Assembly (NCBI GenBank): GCA_914767715.1
Contig: OU612068.1
Coordinates: 11,782,001-11,842,000, forward strand
Origin: Membranipora membranacea
Taxonomy: Eukaryota; Bryozoa; Gymnolaemata; Cheilostomatida; Membraniporidae
Reading direction: 5' to 3'
DNA: 60,000 nt
How positions within the stretch are numbered: position 1 is the first letter of the stretch; each line of letters starts with the position of its first letter. Under the pieces are notes generated by a model. The model was not told where the DNA came from. It worked only from the letters and a program-made list of their open reading frames with translations, and made no database searches. Of this stretch, positions 13,801-27,655 are shown one piece after another. Made by a program: the position numbers and the translations under genes.

Positions 13801-16800
13801 GAAACAGTAGACATATCATTGGGTGGAGCTTCTTTTAGTCCAGCCTACCAAAAATGTGGCTAGAAACGCAACTTCATTTACGAGATTGGATGGATAAATT
13901 CTCAGAGTGGATAGGCCTGCTAGGGTAGTTTTTCGAGGCGGTCGCAATGGTGATAATGTACCTTAGACAAAGTTGCACAATAGGCAGCTAATTGCCAAAA
14001 TTGCTGTTGAAAATGGCCAAAATCGCTGTTTTCTTTTATTATATCACCATGATATCTCAAATATTGAGTGAATGACCAACCTTGTAAAAAGTGACAACAC
14101 CGCAAAAAAAAGGGAAAGTGATAAAAAAGGATGCAATGATTTCAAAACATCCAAAATGTGAAAGATCATGTCATAATTAGTGGATCTACAAGTTAACATG
14201 GGTCTGCTATCATAAATAGCCGAGATGTGGCCAACTACGGTTGCAATACCCCCTTATATCACCTGTATATAACTATCATTGTAAGGACCCTACTTTTTCA
14301 ATTTTGAAGTCGCCTTGAAAACTGACTTCGAATGTTGGTATCGATCTGAATTTTTTTATGGTGGTTTTGTATTGACTCCATCAGTATGCCAAAAAAATTT
14401 TTTTCCGCATTACGCACCTTTTTGATGATACTAGAAGGAGTTAATTTTTGCTTTATACGCTATGAACTTAGAAAGACCATTTTTATTATACTATAAAGGA
14501 AACCTAAAAATATGCACTATTTGAAAAACAACATACTCAGAGCATTGAACACTGGTGTTATGCGATGGGAGGGTCAATACAAAATCACCATAAAAAAATC
14601 AGATCAGTACGAACATTCGAAACCTGTTTTTTAGGCAGAAGCAAAATTGAAAAAGGGGTTTCACTTTAATGATAGTTATACACAAGTGATTTGAGGGGTA
14701 TTGCAATCGATGTTGGCCGCATCTTGGCTATTTATGATATGAGACCCATGTAAAGTTGTAGATCCACTAGTTATGACATGCTATTTTGGATGTTTTGAAA
14801 CCATATCATCATTTTTTGATCACTTTCCCTTTTACCAGGAGTGTTTTTGGCGATAAGTGGCCTATTGTGCAATATTTTTCCCATCCTAACTCTCAGATTT
14901 GGATTCTACTGTATCACTTTACCTCAAGAGCTATTAATTTTGCCAAAGAATGAGGATGGCTACCAAACTGCAAGATAAATTGCCTTGGCTCATAGCCTTT
15001 ATGTAGATTTAGATTTTAGATTTATTTGGTAATATTGTCAATGATATGACATATTGCAATGAAAGTGTTGGAATGTCTCTGTAATTTAAAATCTTGATAC
15101 TAACAGGTATAAAACTATTTAGAAATCTGCTGGTCTTTACTTCTGGCAAAAGGTATTAGGATCTTGGGCATGAATAGCAGTTATTTAAAATATGTTCATC
15201 CCAGTTGGCATAGTTTGTGGCTAAAATATGAATCCTTTCGACTACATAGCTAGTTATATCTATCGAAAAATTGTTACGGCTAAAATGTTTAAAAAGTCGG
15301 GTTCGTAATGGAACAGTTGATGAAAAGATTCAGCACATAGCATTCCGATTCCTCAACCCATTCTGTTCAGACATTTTTGTTCTATATTGGCACTTCTACT
15401 GGACCCGTATGAGACTTTCAGTGGCATATAACCTCCTTACAGAAGAATTTCACCCTTCAGTCATGAGTCTTCAGCTTGATATAAAAGGATTTGCATTATG
15501 CAGTCACATCATCTTAAATCATTGTATCCAGCATACTATAAATACAATGAATATGCTGGAGCTCCTATGATCACATACAGTCAAATTCCATCACAACTTC
15601 CTTTTATTTTCTTTGTGATTGTCGTGGAAACCATTCTATGTCTCCAGACATGGCTTTGTAGTTAATTTCATTTATCACTATGGTGTTAATTACTGTTACC
15701 ATGACCTGATTGTGTTGTGAGTCAATTTACTCCCACTCAGAGCTGCTGTCCTTAGGCCCACAAGATGACTAGAAACTGTATTGTAATCGTCAATTATGGT
15801 TGAATCCTTTTCATATCTTCTTCCGTCAGCACACACAGCAAACACGGTTGGGGGAAATGGTAGGTTAATAAATACAAGATGAATATTGAAGAGCATATTG
15901 AATCGGCTAACAGTGCATTTTGTTTGCAAATTGAACCCTTTAGATGTTTTAGTCATCAAATTGCTGGGCCTAATATTTTAGTATTTGAAGCTTCTTAGCT
16001 AGTTTAGGCTTTATATATATTGCTGCTGCATACCTCAATGTCGTGTCCATCACTTGTCAATGTTTAACAGTACCAAGACATCTTCAAACAATGCTACCAG
16101 TTTACCAGTTACTGGTTTGAGTGCTCAAACTCTGCTGGGTTGCTTGAAGAGGATTTCCATTAACAACAACCCTCCACATCTACATCCCAACCACATCCCA
16201 ACCACATCCCAACCACATCCCAACCACATCCCAACCACATCCCTTCACTGGTGGGGAAGGGGTTGCCAATGGAATACCACTACCAGCAACCCGGACAGAC
16301 TTAAACTGCAAAAATGAAGATGGCAACCTACAGGGATTGAATATTTCTTCTTGTTAATGGTGCCAGTCTGCATGGCCCACATGCTCACCACGAGAAAATT
16401 CCTCACAAGGACAATTATTCCTGGTAAAATTGTCAATAACAGAATCCTCAAAATAAACTGGGTTATAATTATGTTGTCAAAAGCAACAAAACAATACCGA
16501 GAAATCATACAGATGGATACCCTGTTATTTGAGAGCCTGCTATTTCAGTCTGATTGCTGTTATTTGTGTAATCAGGTATCACATTACAAGTTTGAATGAT
16601 ATGAGAGTGTGGATTACTCAAAAGTATGGTAATATAAATGACTGACTCTCGAATGTGGTTACTGTAATGGCCTATGGTGTGATGAATCTGATATCTTGTG
16701 ATGAGGAAAGTTCATTTAACGTTAAAAGTGCCCAAAAATCCGAAGTCCAAATGCAATATTAAAATGTAAGATTAATTCCAGACCTTCAACCCACTTTTCA

Positions 16801-19800
16801 AACTTTGAACATCATTCACCAAAGGTTCAATGATATTGTGAGTAAGTATTATTGTAATCTCATGTTGCTAGAGGTCACCTGAGATTGTGTTACTATCAGA
16901 TATATATCTGTTTGTGATTCTCTTGTAGACCATCAGCAAACAAACAGATCTCAGTGAAAGAGAAATACAAAGGTGGTTTCGTAGGCGGCGGAATCAAGAC
17001 CGACCTTCAACCATCAAAAAGTTCACAGAAACAGCGTAAGCCTCAGTTTAATATTTTGCCCAATCTAAGTTATGGAAAAAATTTCCCGCATGGTCAGGTT
17101 TTAAGACTTTATAACTCAAACTCCCCTTAAGTGTACCCTGCTCCAGCTACCCATATACCCTTTTGTGCAAACTGCATAAAAAGGTGAAGTTATAACTGCA
17201 TTCCCTCACTATATGTAGGGTATTTTTGGTTTTGGCATCGTATGCATGGCATTCACTGGTTAGCATAATCCAGCTTCATGTAGATAGTGGTTCACCTTGC
17301 ATGATAAGGCAGCAACAATTTAATAATGCCTTCAATTATGTTGTTCTGCTATTTTTGATTTTCACATTCCGTGTATATTGGTTATCGGTATTGAACATTG
17401 ACTGACCTCCCTACGCTTACGGTTACAATCGCTGATTACGATCTCCGCTTGAATTCCCACCATCCATATGCTCACCTTGATGTTACACATTTTCTACTGG
17501 TCAATCATACTCAGTGTAAAATGTATTTGATTTCTGTGTATGACCCCAACGGCAATTGTGACAAATTTCTGGATACAGGATGATGCTGTGCTCACGGGAT
17601 GGCGTTTAATTAGTGTAAGATCTTTGCTATGCTTTTTAGTTTTGCAAGAGATCTGCCGACCAAAATCTTACCAGATCTTGTCAAATATCCTGCTTTCTAT
17701 TTTAATGCTCACCACACACAAAATAAATTACACAATATCATCTTAATGTGGCTGTGCAAAATTGCAAAAGAGATGATCCTGATCATTGCCGGCTTATTTC
17801 AACCTTCTTCCAAGACTGAAACATGAGCCAAGATTTTTGGTTACCTGGAATACTTTGCATTCACGCTAGTTTTACTACCCAATGTAATATTCCTGGTAAT
17901 GTCTCGTCGTGAGCAAACAAACAATAATGTCTGTCACTCTTTCACTCTACCAGCAACAGTGAGGGGACAAATCTAAATACAGGCGATCAGATCAAGTTTA
18001 ATCTAGACAGAGAGGGTAAGAGAGAGATCCCACCCTCCCTGATCTAGATATAGTTGGTTTGGTGAATATTACATTGACGTAATATGGAGAGACAATGATT
18101 GTTTGGGGGACCTGTCACATTGGAGAACTTAAAACATAATGAGATCAGGATTACTGGTAGATATACCATAGTCATAGCATTTTTGTCAATATTGAGGCAT
18201 GAATTTGTAGGAAGAAACTCTCCCTTTTATCAGTCTAGGATGGTGATGAATGTCTGCTGCTGCTAGGACCTTTACGTTTGAGCGTAATTACTGCAACACA
18301 TTTGGGTTAACTCACTACTAGCATATCAGAGGGTACCGCAATTGATAAATAAACCATATACTCAATGATTATTTATAAATTGAGATTAAAAAGTATATTG
18401 GAGAAACCCGCAATTTACCAGTGTACACATAACTCAGTCTCCTTTAGATGTAACTTGACCAGACGGTTATATCTGTTTGGTATGCGGGTAAATTAACTTG
18501 ATCCCGAAACACAACCCCTTAATTTACAGCCATCATATTTCAGCTTCCTGCTTTGCATAGCATGGATTGAATGTGGTATGTCCGGGTTTTTTTTGCTAAG
18601 TTTGTTTTTATTGTTTGTGTGCTTATAGTTTGAGAACTCAAAGTTTTTGGATGAGGGCATCATATAATTTTCTACCTACTGCTTTTTTGGCAAACTATTT
18701 ACGCCCTCGCCCAAATCATTTGAGTCCTCAGGCTAGTTGTGTGCTTATAACTTCTTTCAAGTAACTCTTATTTGTTTAGTCCATAGCTGGTTTGTAGTTT
18801 GAGTGTTCACAGACTTGGCAATCTAGTCTCTTCACTTGATAGTCTTGAGTGTGTTAAATAAGGCCTGTGTCCCCCTTTTTGACACAGTTTAAAGCATGAG
18901 ATTCAAGCCCTTCGGAACCAATATTGAGATGCAGAGATGGGTTCCCCTCATAGACATTTTTATTAAGTCTATGGTTCCACTTAACCTCGGACATATAGTT
19001 GATCAACTCCGTATCTTCAGAGCTCATTTTGAGACTTTCACCACCTTACACTGTTTGCTCACATTGTTTGTCTGTGTGTGATCCCAAAAACACTTCTTTC
19101 TATGTTCGTGTGAATAATGAGTTGTTTCTAGTATCATACCAAAGTAATTGTGATCACATGAAAATATATCACAATCGCATCGAATGCCTTAATTTGATGG
19201 TCTTATCTGTATTCTGAGGGAAGGTATCTTGATTTCTGCCTGTATCCCGCGTAAAAATAAAGTACAAGGGTGTTATGATGATGTCTCAACAGCTCATTGA
19301 GTCAGGGATATTTAAACCAACTCCTTGATTGAGTCTATCATTAAGATCGGATACCTAAATGGGAGTTGTCACCTCTGATCAAATACATCAGTTATAAGAC
19401 AACTCCCAAATATCAGCCCCATCGCGTAGATGAATCTGATTATTTAGTTTTTGTTAACAGGTGGAGATTATTTTACTATGTGTGTATTCTGATATATGGC
19501 CTGGTGGTTCTGTGGGACAAGCCTTGGTTTACAAATCCACGTCAGTGCTGGTTAGACAATTATCCCCGACAGGTACGTAATTTTGCTGTCACAACTGTAT
19601 CATATTAGTCCCAGTAACATAGTTCCATGAGAATGTTGTGTAATTTCTCATAAAATTACGAGAAATGTGAGAAATTACATTCTCACAAAAGTGTACTGTA
19701 GTTTTTTGAATGATATTTAAAATCCTGCAGCAAGCCATTTAATAAATAGTAAATTATCCTTGTCAAATTGCAAAATGAACCCACTCAGTAATAAAATATG

Positions 19801-22800
19801 TATGCTGCAATTATTTATTACAGCATGTTAGCTCAGGAATATTCTGGTACTATATGATAGAGCTAGGATTTTACACCTGTCTTGTTTTCTCACAATTTGT
19901 TGATGTCAAAAGAAAGGTATGTGTCTAGACTCTTTGATTAGGGGGGGAATAACAGTCAAATATAGACTGTATGGGCTATCATTTGACACTAGCCAGCTAT
20001 TAGCAATACTGACAAATATGATGTTTCAACATTTCGATCTCCACTTATTGTTCTAAAATATAACCAAAATTATTACAGATCAAACTGCATCTCCTGTGTC
20101 CATCTAGCCTGTCTTGACAACTTTCACTACCAACAAAACTTGTCAAAACAGGCTATCTATAGTCAATCCAATGAAGGCCTTGGCATTATTCCACATCCTG
20201 ATGACGCTTTGATCATAACTGAGAGAATTGGTCTATAAAGCCCATACAAATGAATGTATGTCATTTTGCATGAGAAAACCGTGTGAGCTTTGCGAGCTGT
20301 TTTGCCATAATAATAAATATTTGACTTAAAAGTTCCTTTTATCATTACATTCCTCTAAATTCAAATGCAGTGAAAAAGTGAGTGGGATCATGCACCATCT
20401 AAATATATTCGGAATTACTTTTCTTACAAAGTCATTTTGATGGTCATTCTACTCATGTATCATTCTTTAACTGCTTAAATGGGCACAAATGTTGTAGTTG
20501 TCTACTCATTCCATACTTACAATCTTAATCTCAGAAAAACAAAACTAGCTAAAACTACAATGGACAATTCCACTATTCACATTACTCAATGTTCCACTTT
20601 AATTTGTTTTCAGGATTTTTGGGAGCAGTTTTCACATCATTTAGCGACGATATTTCTGATGGTATTCTCGTGGATGTTTAACCTTGTGCGTGTAGGATCA
20701 CTGGTACTGTGTCTACATGACAGTGTAGATTGGACGCTGGAAGGTGCTAAGCTCAACAGATATATGAACAAAACTTTCCTATGCGATCTCTTGTTTGGAT
20801 TATTTACCATCGGATGGTTTGTGACCAGGCTTACCATGTATCCATACTTGTGAGTATTTTTTAAATTTCACATCTGATATTACATTTGCGTTGTTAGACA
20901 TCTTGACGCTGTGGATCGGAATTTGCATGGCGATTAAAATCAGTATTGCCAAAAAAACACAAGGTTTGATTTCCATAGGCAATGTGCAGTTTTCTCTTGG
21001 CATAATAGGGTGCTAAACTTATATTCCATCCGATTGTTATTCCTTTATACCTGAATCACAAAACTGGGCGCCATTAGGGTTGCAGTAACCAGTTTTTGCG
21101 CCTAAATTTATCTTTATCTGGTTGACATGAGGTAGTAACTATAAAATTGTGCAATTTGTAACTCGATAGTTGCAGCAATTTTGAATGAAAGGTGTTCAGC
21201 TTTCCAGGGAATAAACAACTTGTTTTTTAATCAAAAATGTTTCCCCGATGGACCATAGGAAAATTTACGAGGAAAAACCATGCACGTTTCAGTTTCAGTT
21301 TATTATACATTCAGTATCATTGTATGATAAAAACGAATGTTAACCGTGTAAAGAATAAAAAAAGTCTACTAGGCAAAATTATCACTTGTTCAGATAAGAC
21401 ATAAAAAATGGGAAAAAAAGATTTGGCACGTCTTTGTGTTCGGCATACAACATGCCTAAAAATAGTGTTTCGACGAGAGACTGACGGTGAAAAGCAGAAT
21501 GTGTGGAAAATGTTGTTTTCCTATTATATTGGAATGTGCTGGGAGATTTGGTCTTACTCCATGACGGTTACCTATTGATGCAATCACTAAAATCACGTGC
21601 TGGTCCGCATGACAACATTTGTACTTACATTATTAATAAATGAGAAAGATGAATTTGGGGAATTTGGTTTTCCATGTCGTATCTTTCACAAACATTTTCA
21701 CATTGCGGTCTGCAATATTGTATTTCTGTATCATCTCCATGGTGATCGCAATCAACAATAACCATAATCCTCTGAGAATTAAATTTTGGTTTTTATTTCC
21801 TTGTGGAAAATAATATTTGCCTGCAACATAATACATAATACATGGCACATTCGTTTAGCAATGGCTTAAATGATCACTCACTAGTGACATTTGATGGTTG
21901 TTTTATTAATCAAATTTCCTGTCATCAACAAACCATAATATAACAAGTCATAATATAACGTAGTATAACATTTTTTTAAATATTGGTATAATTTGTATAT
22001 TATCTTATTTTGTTTGTTTCAGCATCTTATACACTACAAGCATAGAAGTACACGACATATTAGGATTTGCCCCCTCGCTATTCTTATTCAATGGACTGCT
22101 GTGGGTTTTACAATTTCTGCATGTGCTCTGGTTCATTATCATTATCAAAGCAGCCTACAAAGCAGTCATCGTTGGGCAGGTGAGTGGAATCAAGTCCAGT
22201 AAAACTATCACCTTAATAATATGAAGAGAAATGTAAGCGTCAAACGCTTTTGCTGCCATAAACATTTAACATCATCATTCTACAGTGTCAATATTACCTC
22301 TTACAGTACTACAATATTGAAGCTTCACCTTTTGTGGGTTTTTGTTTGGAATTTAACCTTGTGTCTAGGAACATAAGACTTCATATCTGATTAGTGATAA
22401 CTTGATCCAGTCAGACAGATTGTGTTAAACTTGATGAAGTTTGATCCAATTTCTTCTCGCTCCCATACTAGCTCCCATACTACTTGATGCGGTACGGTTG
22501 TCTAAAGGGGAAAAAATTCTTCAGCCATGCAAATTGGATCAAACATCATCTTGTGTTTAGCAGAAGGATGTAGATGTTGAAACACATTTTGATAACTTGC
22601 TTTGTAATTATCATATGTTATGAATAATCTGCTGGCATACAGTTATGTCACAAGCTCCCAGTATATTCAAACCAACCTGATTAGCTAGCGAACTTCATAG
22701 TCATTAATAAAATGACTCACAACGGTTTCCATACAGTCTGGTTTTTCCAGAGTTTTGTTTATGACGTTACCATGCCACTTCTAGTGTATAACAGACTGGT

Positions 22801-23360
22801 TTGTTTTGTTACAAACCACTGAATAAACCAGGCAGTTATGATAGTCACATTGCCAGCAAAACATGTATTAGATTTCAGGCCTTCTGTGGAAAATAAATAA
22901 GTGTGAGTAAGAATATGCTCGGTTTCAATGAAACTAGAAATTGGCTAATTGCCATCTACTAGACCAGCAAAGAGTGGTGGAATGAGAGCTGCAGTCAACT
23001 GAGCGATAATTAGGGCTAACGATGATAGCATTTTGTGAAAAATGAGCTGGCCAATTCTGAGAACGAAACCATAGCCATTCTTCTTACACCATAAACAAAT
23101 AAGATTAGATATTAGATACAATAGTTTACTATATTGTATTTTTATGATTATGCAAAAATAATAAGAAATTAAAAAACTCAATGATTACTGCAGTCAATAA
23201 CATATAAACAATAAAAATAAAATCACTGATCGGATTTTTCTTTCAGGTGGAAAAAGATACCAGGAGTTGCAGTGAAGATTCTGACTCTTCGCCTGATGAA
23301 CACGCCCACAAAAATGGGAAAACCAAGAGCAATAATAACGGATTTCATCATACAAGCTGA
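10883..23360 (+). CDS. Ceramide synthase (LASS/CerS5-6-like), complete, 8 exons
   Basis: ER membrane enzyme that N-acylates sphinganine or sphingosine with acyl-CoA to make (dihydro)ceramide. Exons: 10883-11082, 13149-13272, 16929-17035, 19461-19572, 19824-19916, 20614-20849, 22023-22179, 23247-23360. All junctions are GT-AG and phases join to 1,143 nt, 380 aa plus TGA; human CerS5/6 are 384-392 aa. Residues about 109-134 form the partial homeobox-like domain (SEREIQRWFRRRRNQ). From about residue 145 follows the TLC/Lag1 domain with several membrane segments. The Lag1 motif includes the active-site pair H220-H221 and the HDSVDW segment with D248 and D251. The C-terminus (SCSEDSDSSPDE) is acidic and serine-rich, like the casein kinase 2 site region of animal CerS. 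The nearest AATAAA is at about 23783. The partner gene ORMDL is the next gene, convergent. Which vertebrate CerS it equals cannot be settled here. Confidence 0.95.
13308..14997. mobile_element. Foldback-type element in ceramide synthase intron 2
   Basis: A perfect 17-bp terminal inverted repeat (GGCTATGAGCCAAGGCA at 13308-13324 and its complement at 14981-14997) bounds about 1.7 kb. Inside, a long imperfect inverted repeat pairs about 13970-14390 with about 14570-14872; for example GGGTCTGCTATCATAAATAG near 14201 pairs with the region near 14730-14750. The left arm is about 540 bp longer than the right, which suggests a nested insertion between about 13330 and 13920. The element starts 36 bp after the donor of exon 2. 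I could not define a target-site duplication. Confidence 0.75.
13558..13757 (-). pseudogene. Decayed repeat-type ORF inside the foldback element
   Basis: On the minus strand one frame reads RLVLCMGEFHTV and a second frame then continues with MAFMGAIGKMYRLSGLEDVL, so a single frameshift joins two protein-like parts. The words resemble uncharacterised repeat-associated ORFs of marine invertebrates that I remember only loosely, so the family is a guess. It sits in the extra DNA of the left arm, where a nested insertion is expected. Confidence 0.4.
16181..16243. repeat. 11-bp tandem repeat CATCCCAACCA
   Basis: About five near-perfect copies of an 11-bp C/A-rich unit in ceramide synthase intron 2, about 690 bp before exon 3. 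Confidence 0.9.
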
Positions 23361-25254
23361 TAAGACCACAGATCAAAAACTAATATTGCATAACGTCTAA
23401 TCAATTTATGTTGAAAGAATTGCAAAACTCTAGTTCACAGATCACGGACTGCCGATGCCGTCGGTGCCTGGGAGTCGTCGGTGATTGTCTTATCACAGCT
23501 CTATACCAGTTTGATGGTGATTCATGGGAAGACAATTTCAATCATAAGATTGTGTAATGTCTTCAATAGAGTTAACCGATGTCACAATACGTCTTAACCT
23601 TAGCTTTTGTTGCAATGTTTGGTGGTTAGGGGTGTGGTGCTAAGTTCAAAATCCACATTAATGTGGAAAATGAGAAAATCATGGCCAGTTTAGAAAAATT
23701 AAGCTGCCGTGAATCATAATATAGGTCCCTGGAGAATAAGAAGTTGCAGCATCTGAAAAGTTTTGGAAATTTCGATGAATCAAATAAAGCTGGCTCTTCC
23801 ATATTTGCGCAACTACATTTAGACACTAAACTGTTTTTGCAATCCACCTACACTGTCTCTCATTTTGTACACCAACAGCTTATCATGGTCATTTATTATT
23901 ACTCAATACCAGTCAATACCAGTGCTTGAAAAGTAATTAGACACCTTCTATTATTATGAGTATTCATTTTCTGTGTTGATTGCTCAATTCGGGCTTTTTG
24001 TTTTCAATTTGATTTTTTACAACTTTAATTTTTATATTGTAAAATTTTGATTTCTTCATATCTCTCGTTCTGATTTAGATTTACATCGTCTGAGCACACA
24101 GGAGTGTCCAATGTATCATATGAATTTGACAAGGTCCCGGATAGTGCACGGCCAATAGTAAATATTACCTCAGATTATTGTGATCATCTTCATGTGGTCT
24201 TCATAACAGGACAACTTTTGCTTATTGTTGAAACATGTCAGGGTTTAGAAGGACAGTTACGATAATACCATGCAGCCTTATTATGACACCTCTCTTGTAA
24301 TGGGAGTCTTTTTTATAAACACTTGTATTAATCACTATACATTACTTTGCAGTTGGAACCTAGCTGATCAAGGGTAGTATGTATCACTCTAACTCTGCTA
24401 TATAGGGGTTTTGTACAGCCATTGATAATCATGGGTATGAGGTATCAAGTTATCTTCTTTTTTGAACATGAATAAAATCTTATCATTATTTTAAATACCA
24501 AAAGTAAGACTTGTACTAGATAATGTGTCAAAAGTGCTGTGCACAAAAATAGTTCCTGGTGGTCTCTTTACTTTATACTGACTGGCAGGACCGGACACAA
24601 GACGCAGTCACAATTATTAGTAGCTCAGCAGTACATACGTCCATTAGAAAAACAAAAATCTTTGTTTTCTGATCAAAGCGATAGAGGTTTGATTGTCAGA
24701 TATGGGCCATATCACGATAGAGCAATAAACCTGAGGAAATTTGTAAGCTTTTATTGGGTTCAATTCATTCGTTTGGTAAAAATTTTCTCAGTTTGTTCTA
24801 GTTTGATAATGGGATTTTATTCGGAAAAAAAATTAATAGCTATTATATTGTTGATGACAATTGTGTGTAGAGTTAATTTAAAAAATATATTTGAACCCCT
24901 TTATTTGCAATGACGAATAGACGAATCATTCAATTGTAGAAATCATTGAAGGAGAAAAATTGTTTCCCTTGTTTTGAGATGTCATGTTAAGTTCATTGTC
25001 AATGCTATTTTGGATTTTTGCATGTCGATTTGCTATGCCTCGTCAACCAGTGTGGTCATATGATTTTTTAGTTCCTGACAAAAGTTAATTTTTGGGAGTC
25101 CTGATTGTATAGGAGTATGTAGTCATGGTCATCTGGGTTCTGATGCCATTATTGCTTGAGAGTTCATGAACAAAACCTATTTTTGAAGCCTTGTTCAGGG
25201 GAATTTTAAAATTTAGTTGTTACTAGGGTCATTTCCAGTAGCCCTTGCTTACTT

Positions 25255-26365
25255 GTTTGTATGCTCATTAATAGTATAAACAACATCAACAATTACATCA
25301 TTGCCTTCCAACACATTGCAGTGTCATTCAATAAAATATTGGGACAGCTTGTAGGATTTTGTTTTGGGGAAATTAGAGATTTTCAGCTTGCACCATTTGG
25401 TTCGATAAGGTAACTCACAGGCTAATAAGGAAATGTCTCTGTGGTTATTTCACTTCCATGTCAATAATTGATGCCATGGTGGTATAGTTAAGTAAGGTAG
25501 GTAGGTAGGTGGGTGGTAGCCTGTTAAGTTCATACTCAGATAACATAACAGCCTGCTGAGGGGACACATGGTACCAGTATTAACTGACATCAGTAACCAA
25601 ATTGTTATTTTTTAGACCTCCCATCCCCACCTAAATAAAATGATAATTTAATGCAATAAAATACTGTTCATCAGCTGTAGCAAAAAAAGCAAAATAAGAC
25701 GATATACTTTGCTTAATGTCTATATTTATGCATAGGTTTTTCATTACAGCACATAGTAATAATAGGTACTAATCCCAGTGCCAAAACAGATTTCTAAAGA
25801 ATCCACCATCAAACTAACATGAGGTAATATACTTACAGGACATGGTGTCGGTGAACATAGGTCCCATAGATAAGACTGCTCAAGAATCACCAAATTTATT
25901 TACAACAATTTACATTTCATCGAGTTTAGTTATTTGCGGAGTAAGTATTACTTTTGAGATTTTATTTTTATTTATTTTACAGTTAGGTTGTTAAATTGTG
26001 AAAATATTTTTAAATTTACTTTTTCAGTTGAATTATCCTATGAGCGGCGAGAAAGATTTAAAAATTATCCCAGAGAAATGTGGTTCTTTTAATGAAGCAA
26101 TTGTGCTGTGGTAGATTTTTTTCAGATATTTATTTTTCATGGTGATGTTGCCATGTTTGTCATTCGGGCGATACTTTGTCGAAAGTATGTGAGAAGTCTA
26201 TTTCTTTAGGAGCTGCTTGTTTTGCAATAGCTCACACAAACATTGAAATTCATTAATCATCATCACCTTCCAACACATCACAGCCTGTATGAATATCATC
26301 ATTATTATCATGGTAGTTTTGGAATTGGAAAAATTTTAGGATTTCCAGCTTGCACCACCAAAGTG
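25255..26365 (+). repeat. Pair of diverged direct repeats
   Basis: Two blocks, about 25255-25405 and about 26240-26365, share CCTTCCAACACAT and then AGCTTGCACCA in the same order, about 980 bp apart. The middle is diverged. They may be two copies of one repeat or remnants of flanking long repeats. Confidence 0.4.
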
Positions 26366-26610
26366 CAACAAGATGAGTGGAAGTTTACGTTGATGCTACT
26401 TGGTTATCTAATATTGTTCTGCTAATATTATATTGTCAATTTCATGTATCTGATAAGATTTTAACGTCATGTTTGTTTTCATCATCCATTACTGATCAAC
26501 AATTCGGTGAGTCAATTATTACGAACAGCTAGGTAAGTAAAGCTGATTACAGGAAGTATAATATGTGTTATGACATACAGGAAGTAAAACTGGAATAGCA
26601 ACAACAATTA

Positions 26611-27655
26611 GATTAGTGTGAGCCCCCCAGACTTTTGCCCCCCCCTCCCCCGGCCGACGGCCCCCCGCCAATTAGATATTTGTTTTATGTTTAAAGACAC
26701 AAATGGCAAACAATCAAGAACTGGACTATAAAGTGACAATCCTGAAAGCATAGCTAAGGTTTTTAATTTAAATTAAACTCTTTTAGCCACAGGGATAACC
26801 TAAAAAAATCCAAGCTAAGACTGCTTTGCTCATATTCAAATAAATAAATTCAGGGGGGGGGGACTCATTTAAAGCATTTTAAAATGACCAAAAGATCTTG
26901 CTCTCGGTTTTTAGATAATGAGAATGAAACACGAAGGTGGAGAACCTTGGCATGCGATGCCTAGGCTCTTCTCAATGTTCATATTGTGCTATTATTTGCA
27001 TTTAGTAGGAGAGTTGGCCGCCACTTTGGTCTCTTACCGACTTTTGCTTTTATTCATTTTCTAACTTATTTAAAAACTTCACTTGGAACTAAAGCGGCCT
27101 CCCAAATAAACATGACGGCTTCGGCACATGATATATCGGTAGTAACCAATATTTGTGACCAGATTATTGCAACCTCATCTATAACCGCTCTTTGTCGCGA
27201 AATACAATATATCTGGTGTGAATTATGCAGAAAATTTTTGTCATACAGAATCATGGGCGGAGAGGGAGGGGGCACAGCAAGCCATACTTGCCAAGTCTCC
27301 CTATTTAGGTGGGACCCTCCAGATCTCCACACCCACTTCTTCCCACTTCCAACTTTTTGCAATTTTCACAATTTCATCCAGATTTGAGAGAAAAGAGCCC
27401 CATTCCAATGTTTTAGTAACTATCCAAGCACATATTGAGTTACTGGTAAGGTCTTTGCACACAAAATTAAAAGGAATTGTGGTTTTCAATGATGCTAACA
27501 AATCTACCTGTTGTATTAAAATAAGTAAAAAGTACAAACATGTAATTATTTGGGATCAAATATGCGTTTTTAGCCAATCCTAGTAGTTAGAAACGTTCTC
27601 AGAGCATAAGCGGCCGGGACTCCATCCCAGACCCCATTAGAGGCTCACACGGCCT
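26611..27655. mobile_element. Possible transposon remnant bounded by GTGTGAGCC inverted words
   Basis: GTGTGAGCC at 26616-26624 and its exact complement GGCTCACAC at 27642-27650 face each other across about 1 kb. Each is joined to a strikingly GC-rich patch (C-runs and GGCCGACGGCC on the left; CGGCCGGGACTCC and TTCGCACC nearby on the right). The inside has a 133-codon and a 121-codon overlapping open frame on the plus strand, with no motif that I recognise. Class and ends are uncertain. Confidence 0.35.

Noticed and set aside
24539-24913. 124-codon plus-strand open frame between ceramide synthase and ORMDL
   Set aside because: It has no true ATG at its start, is AT-rich and Leu/Ile/Lys-biased, and has no recognisable motif or splice context.
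26986-27583. Overlapping open frames of 133, 121 and 98 codons
   Set aside because: They overlap on both strands, show no family resemblance and lie inside a probable mobile element. They were kept only as part of that element.
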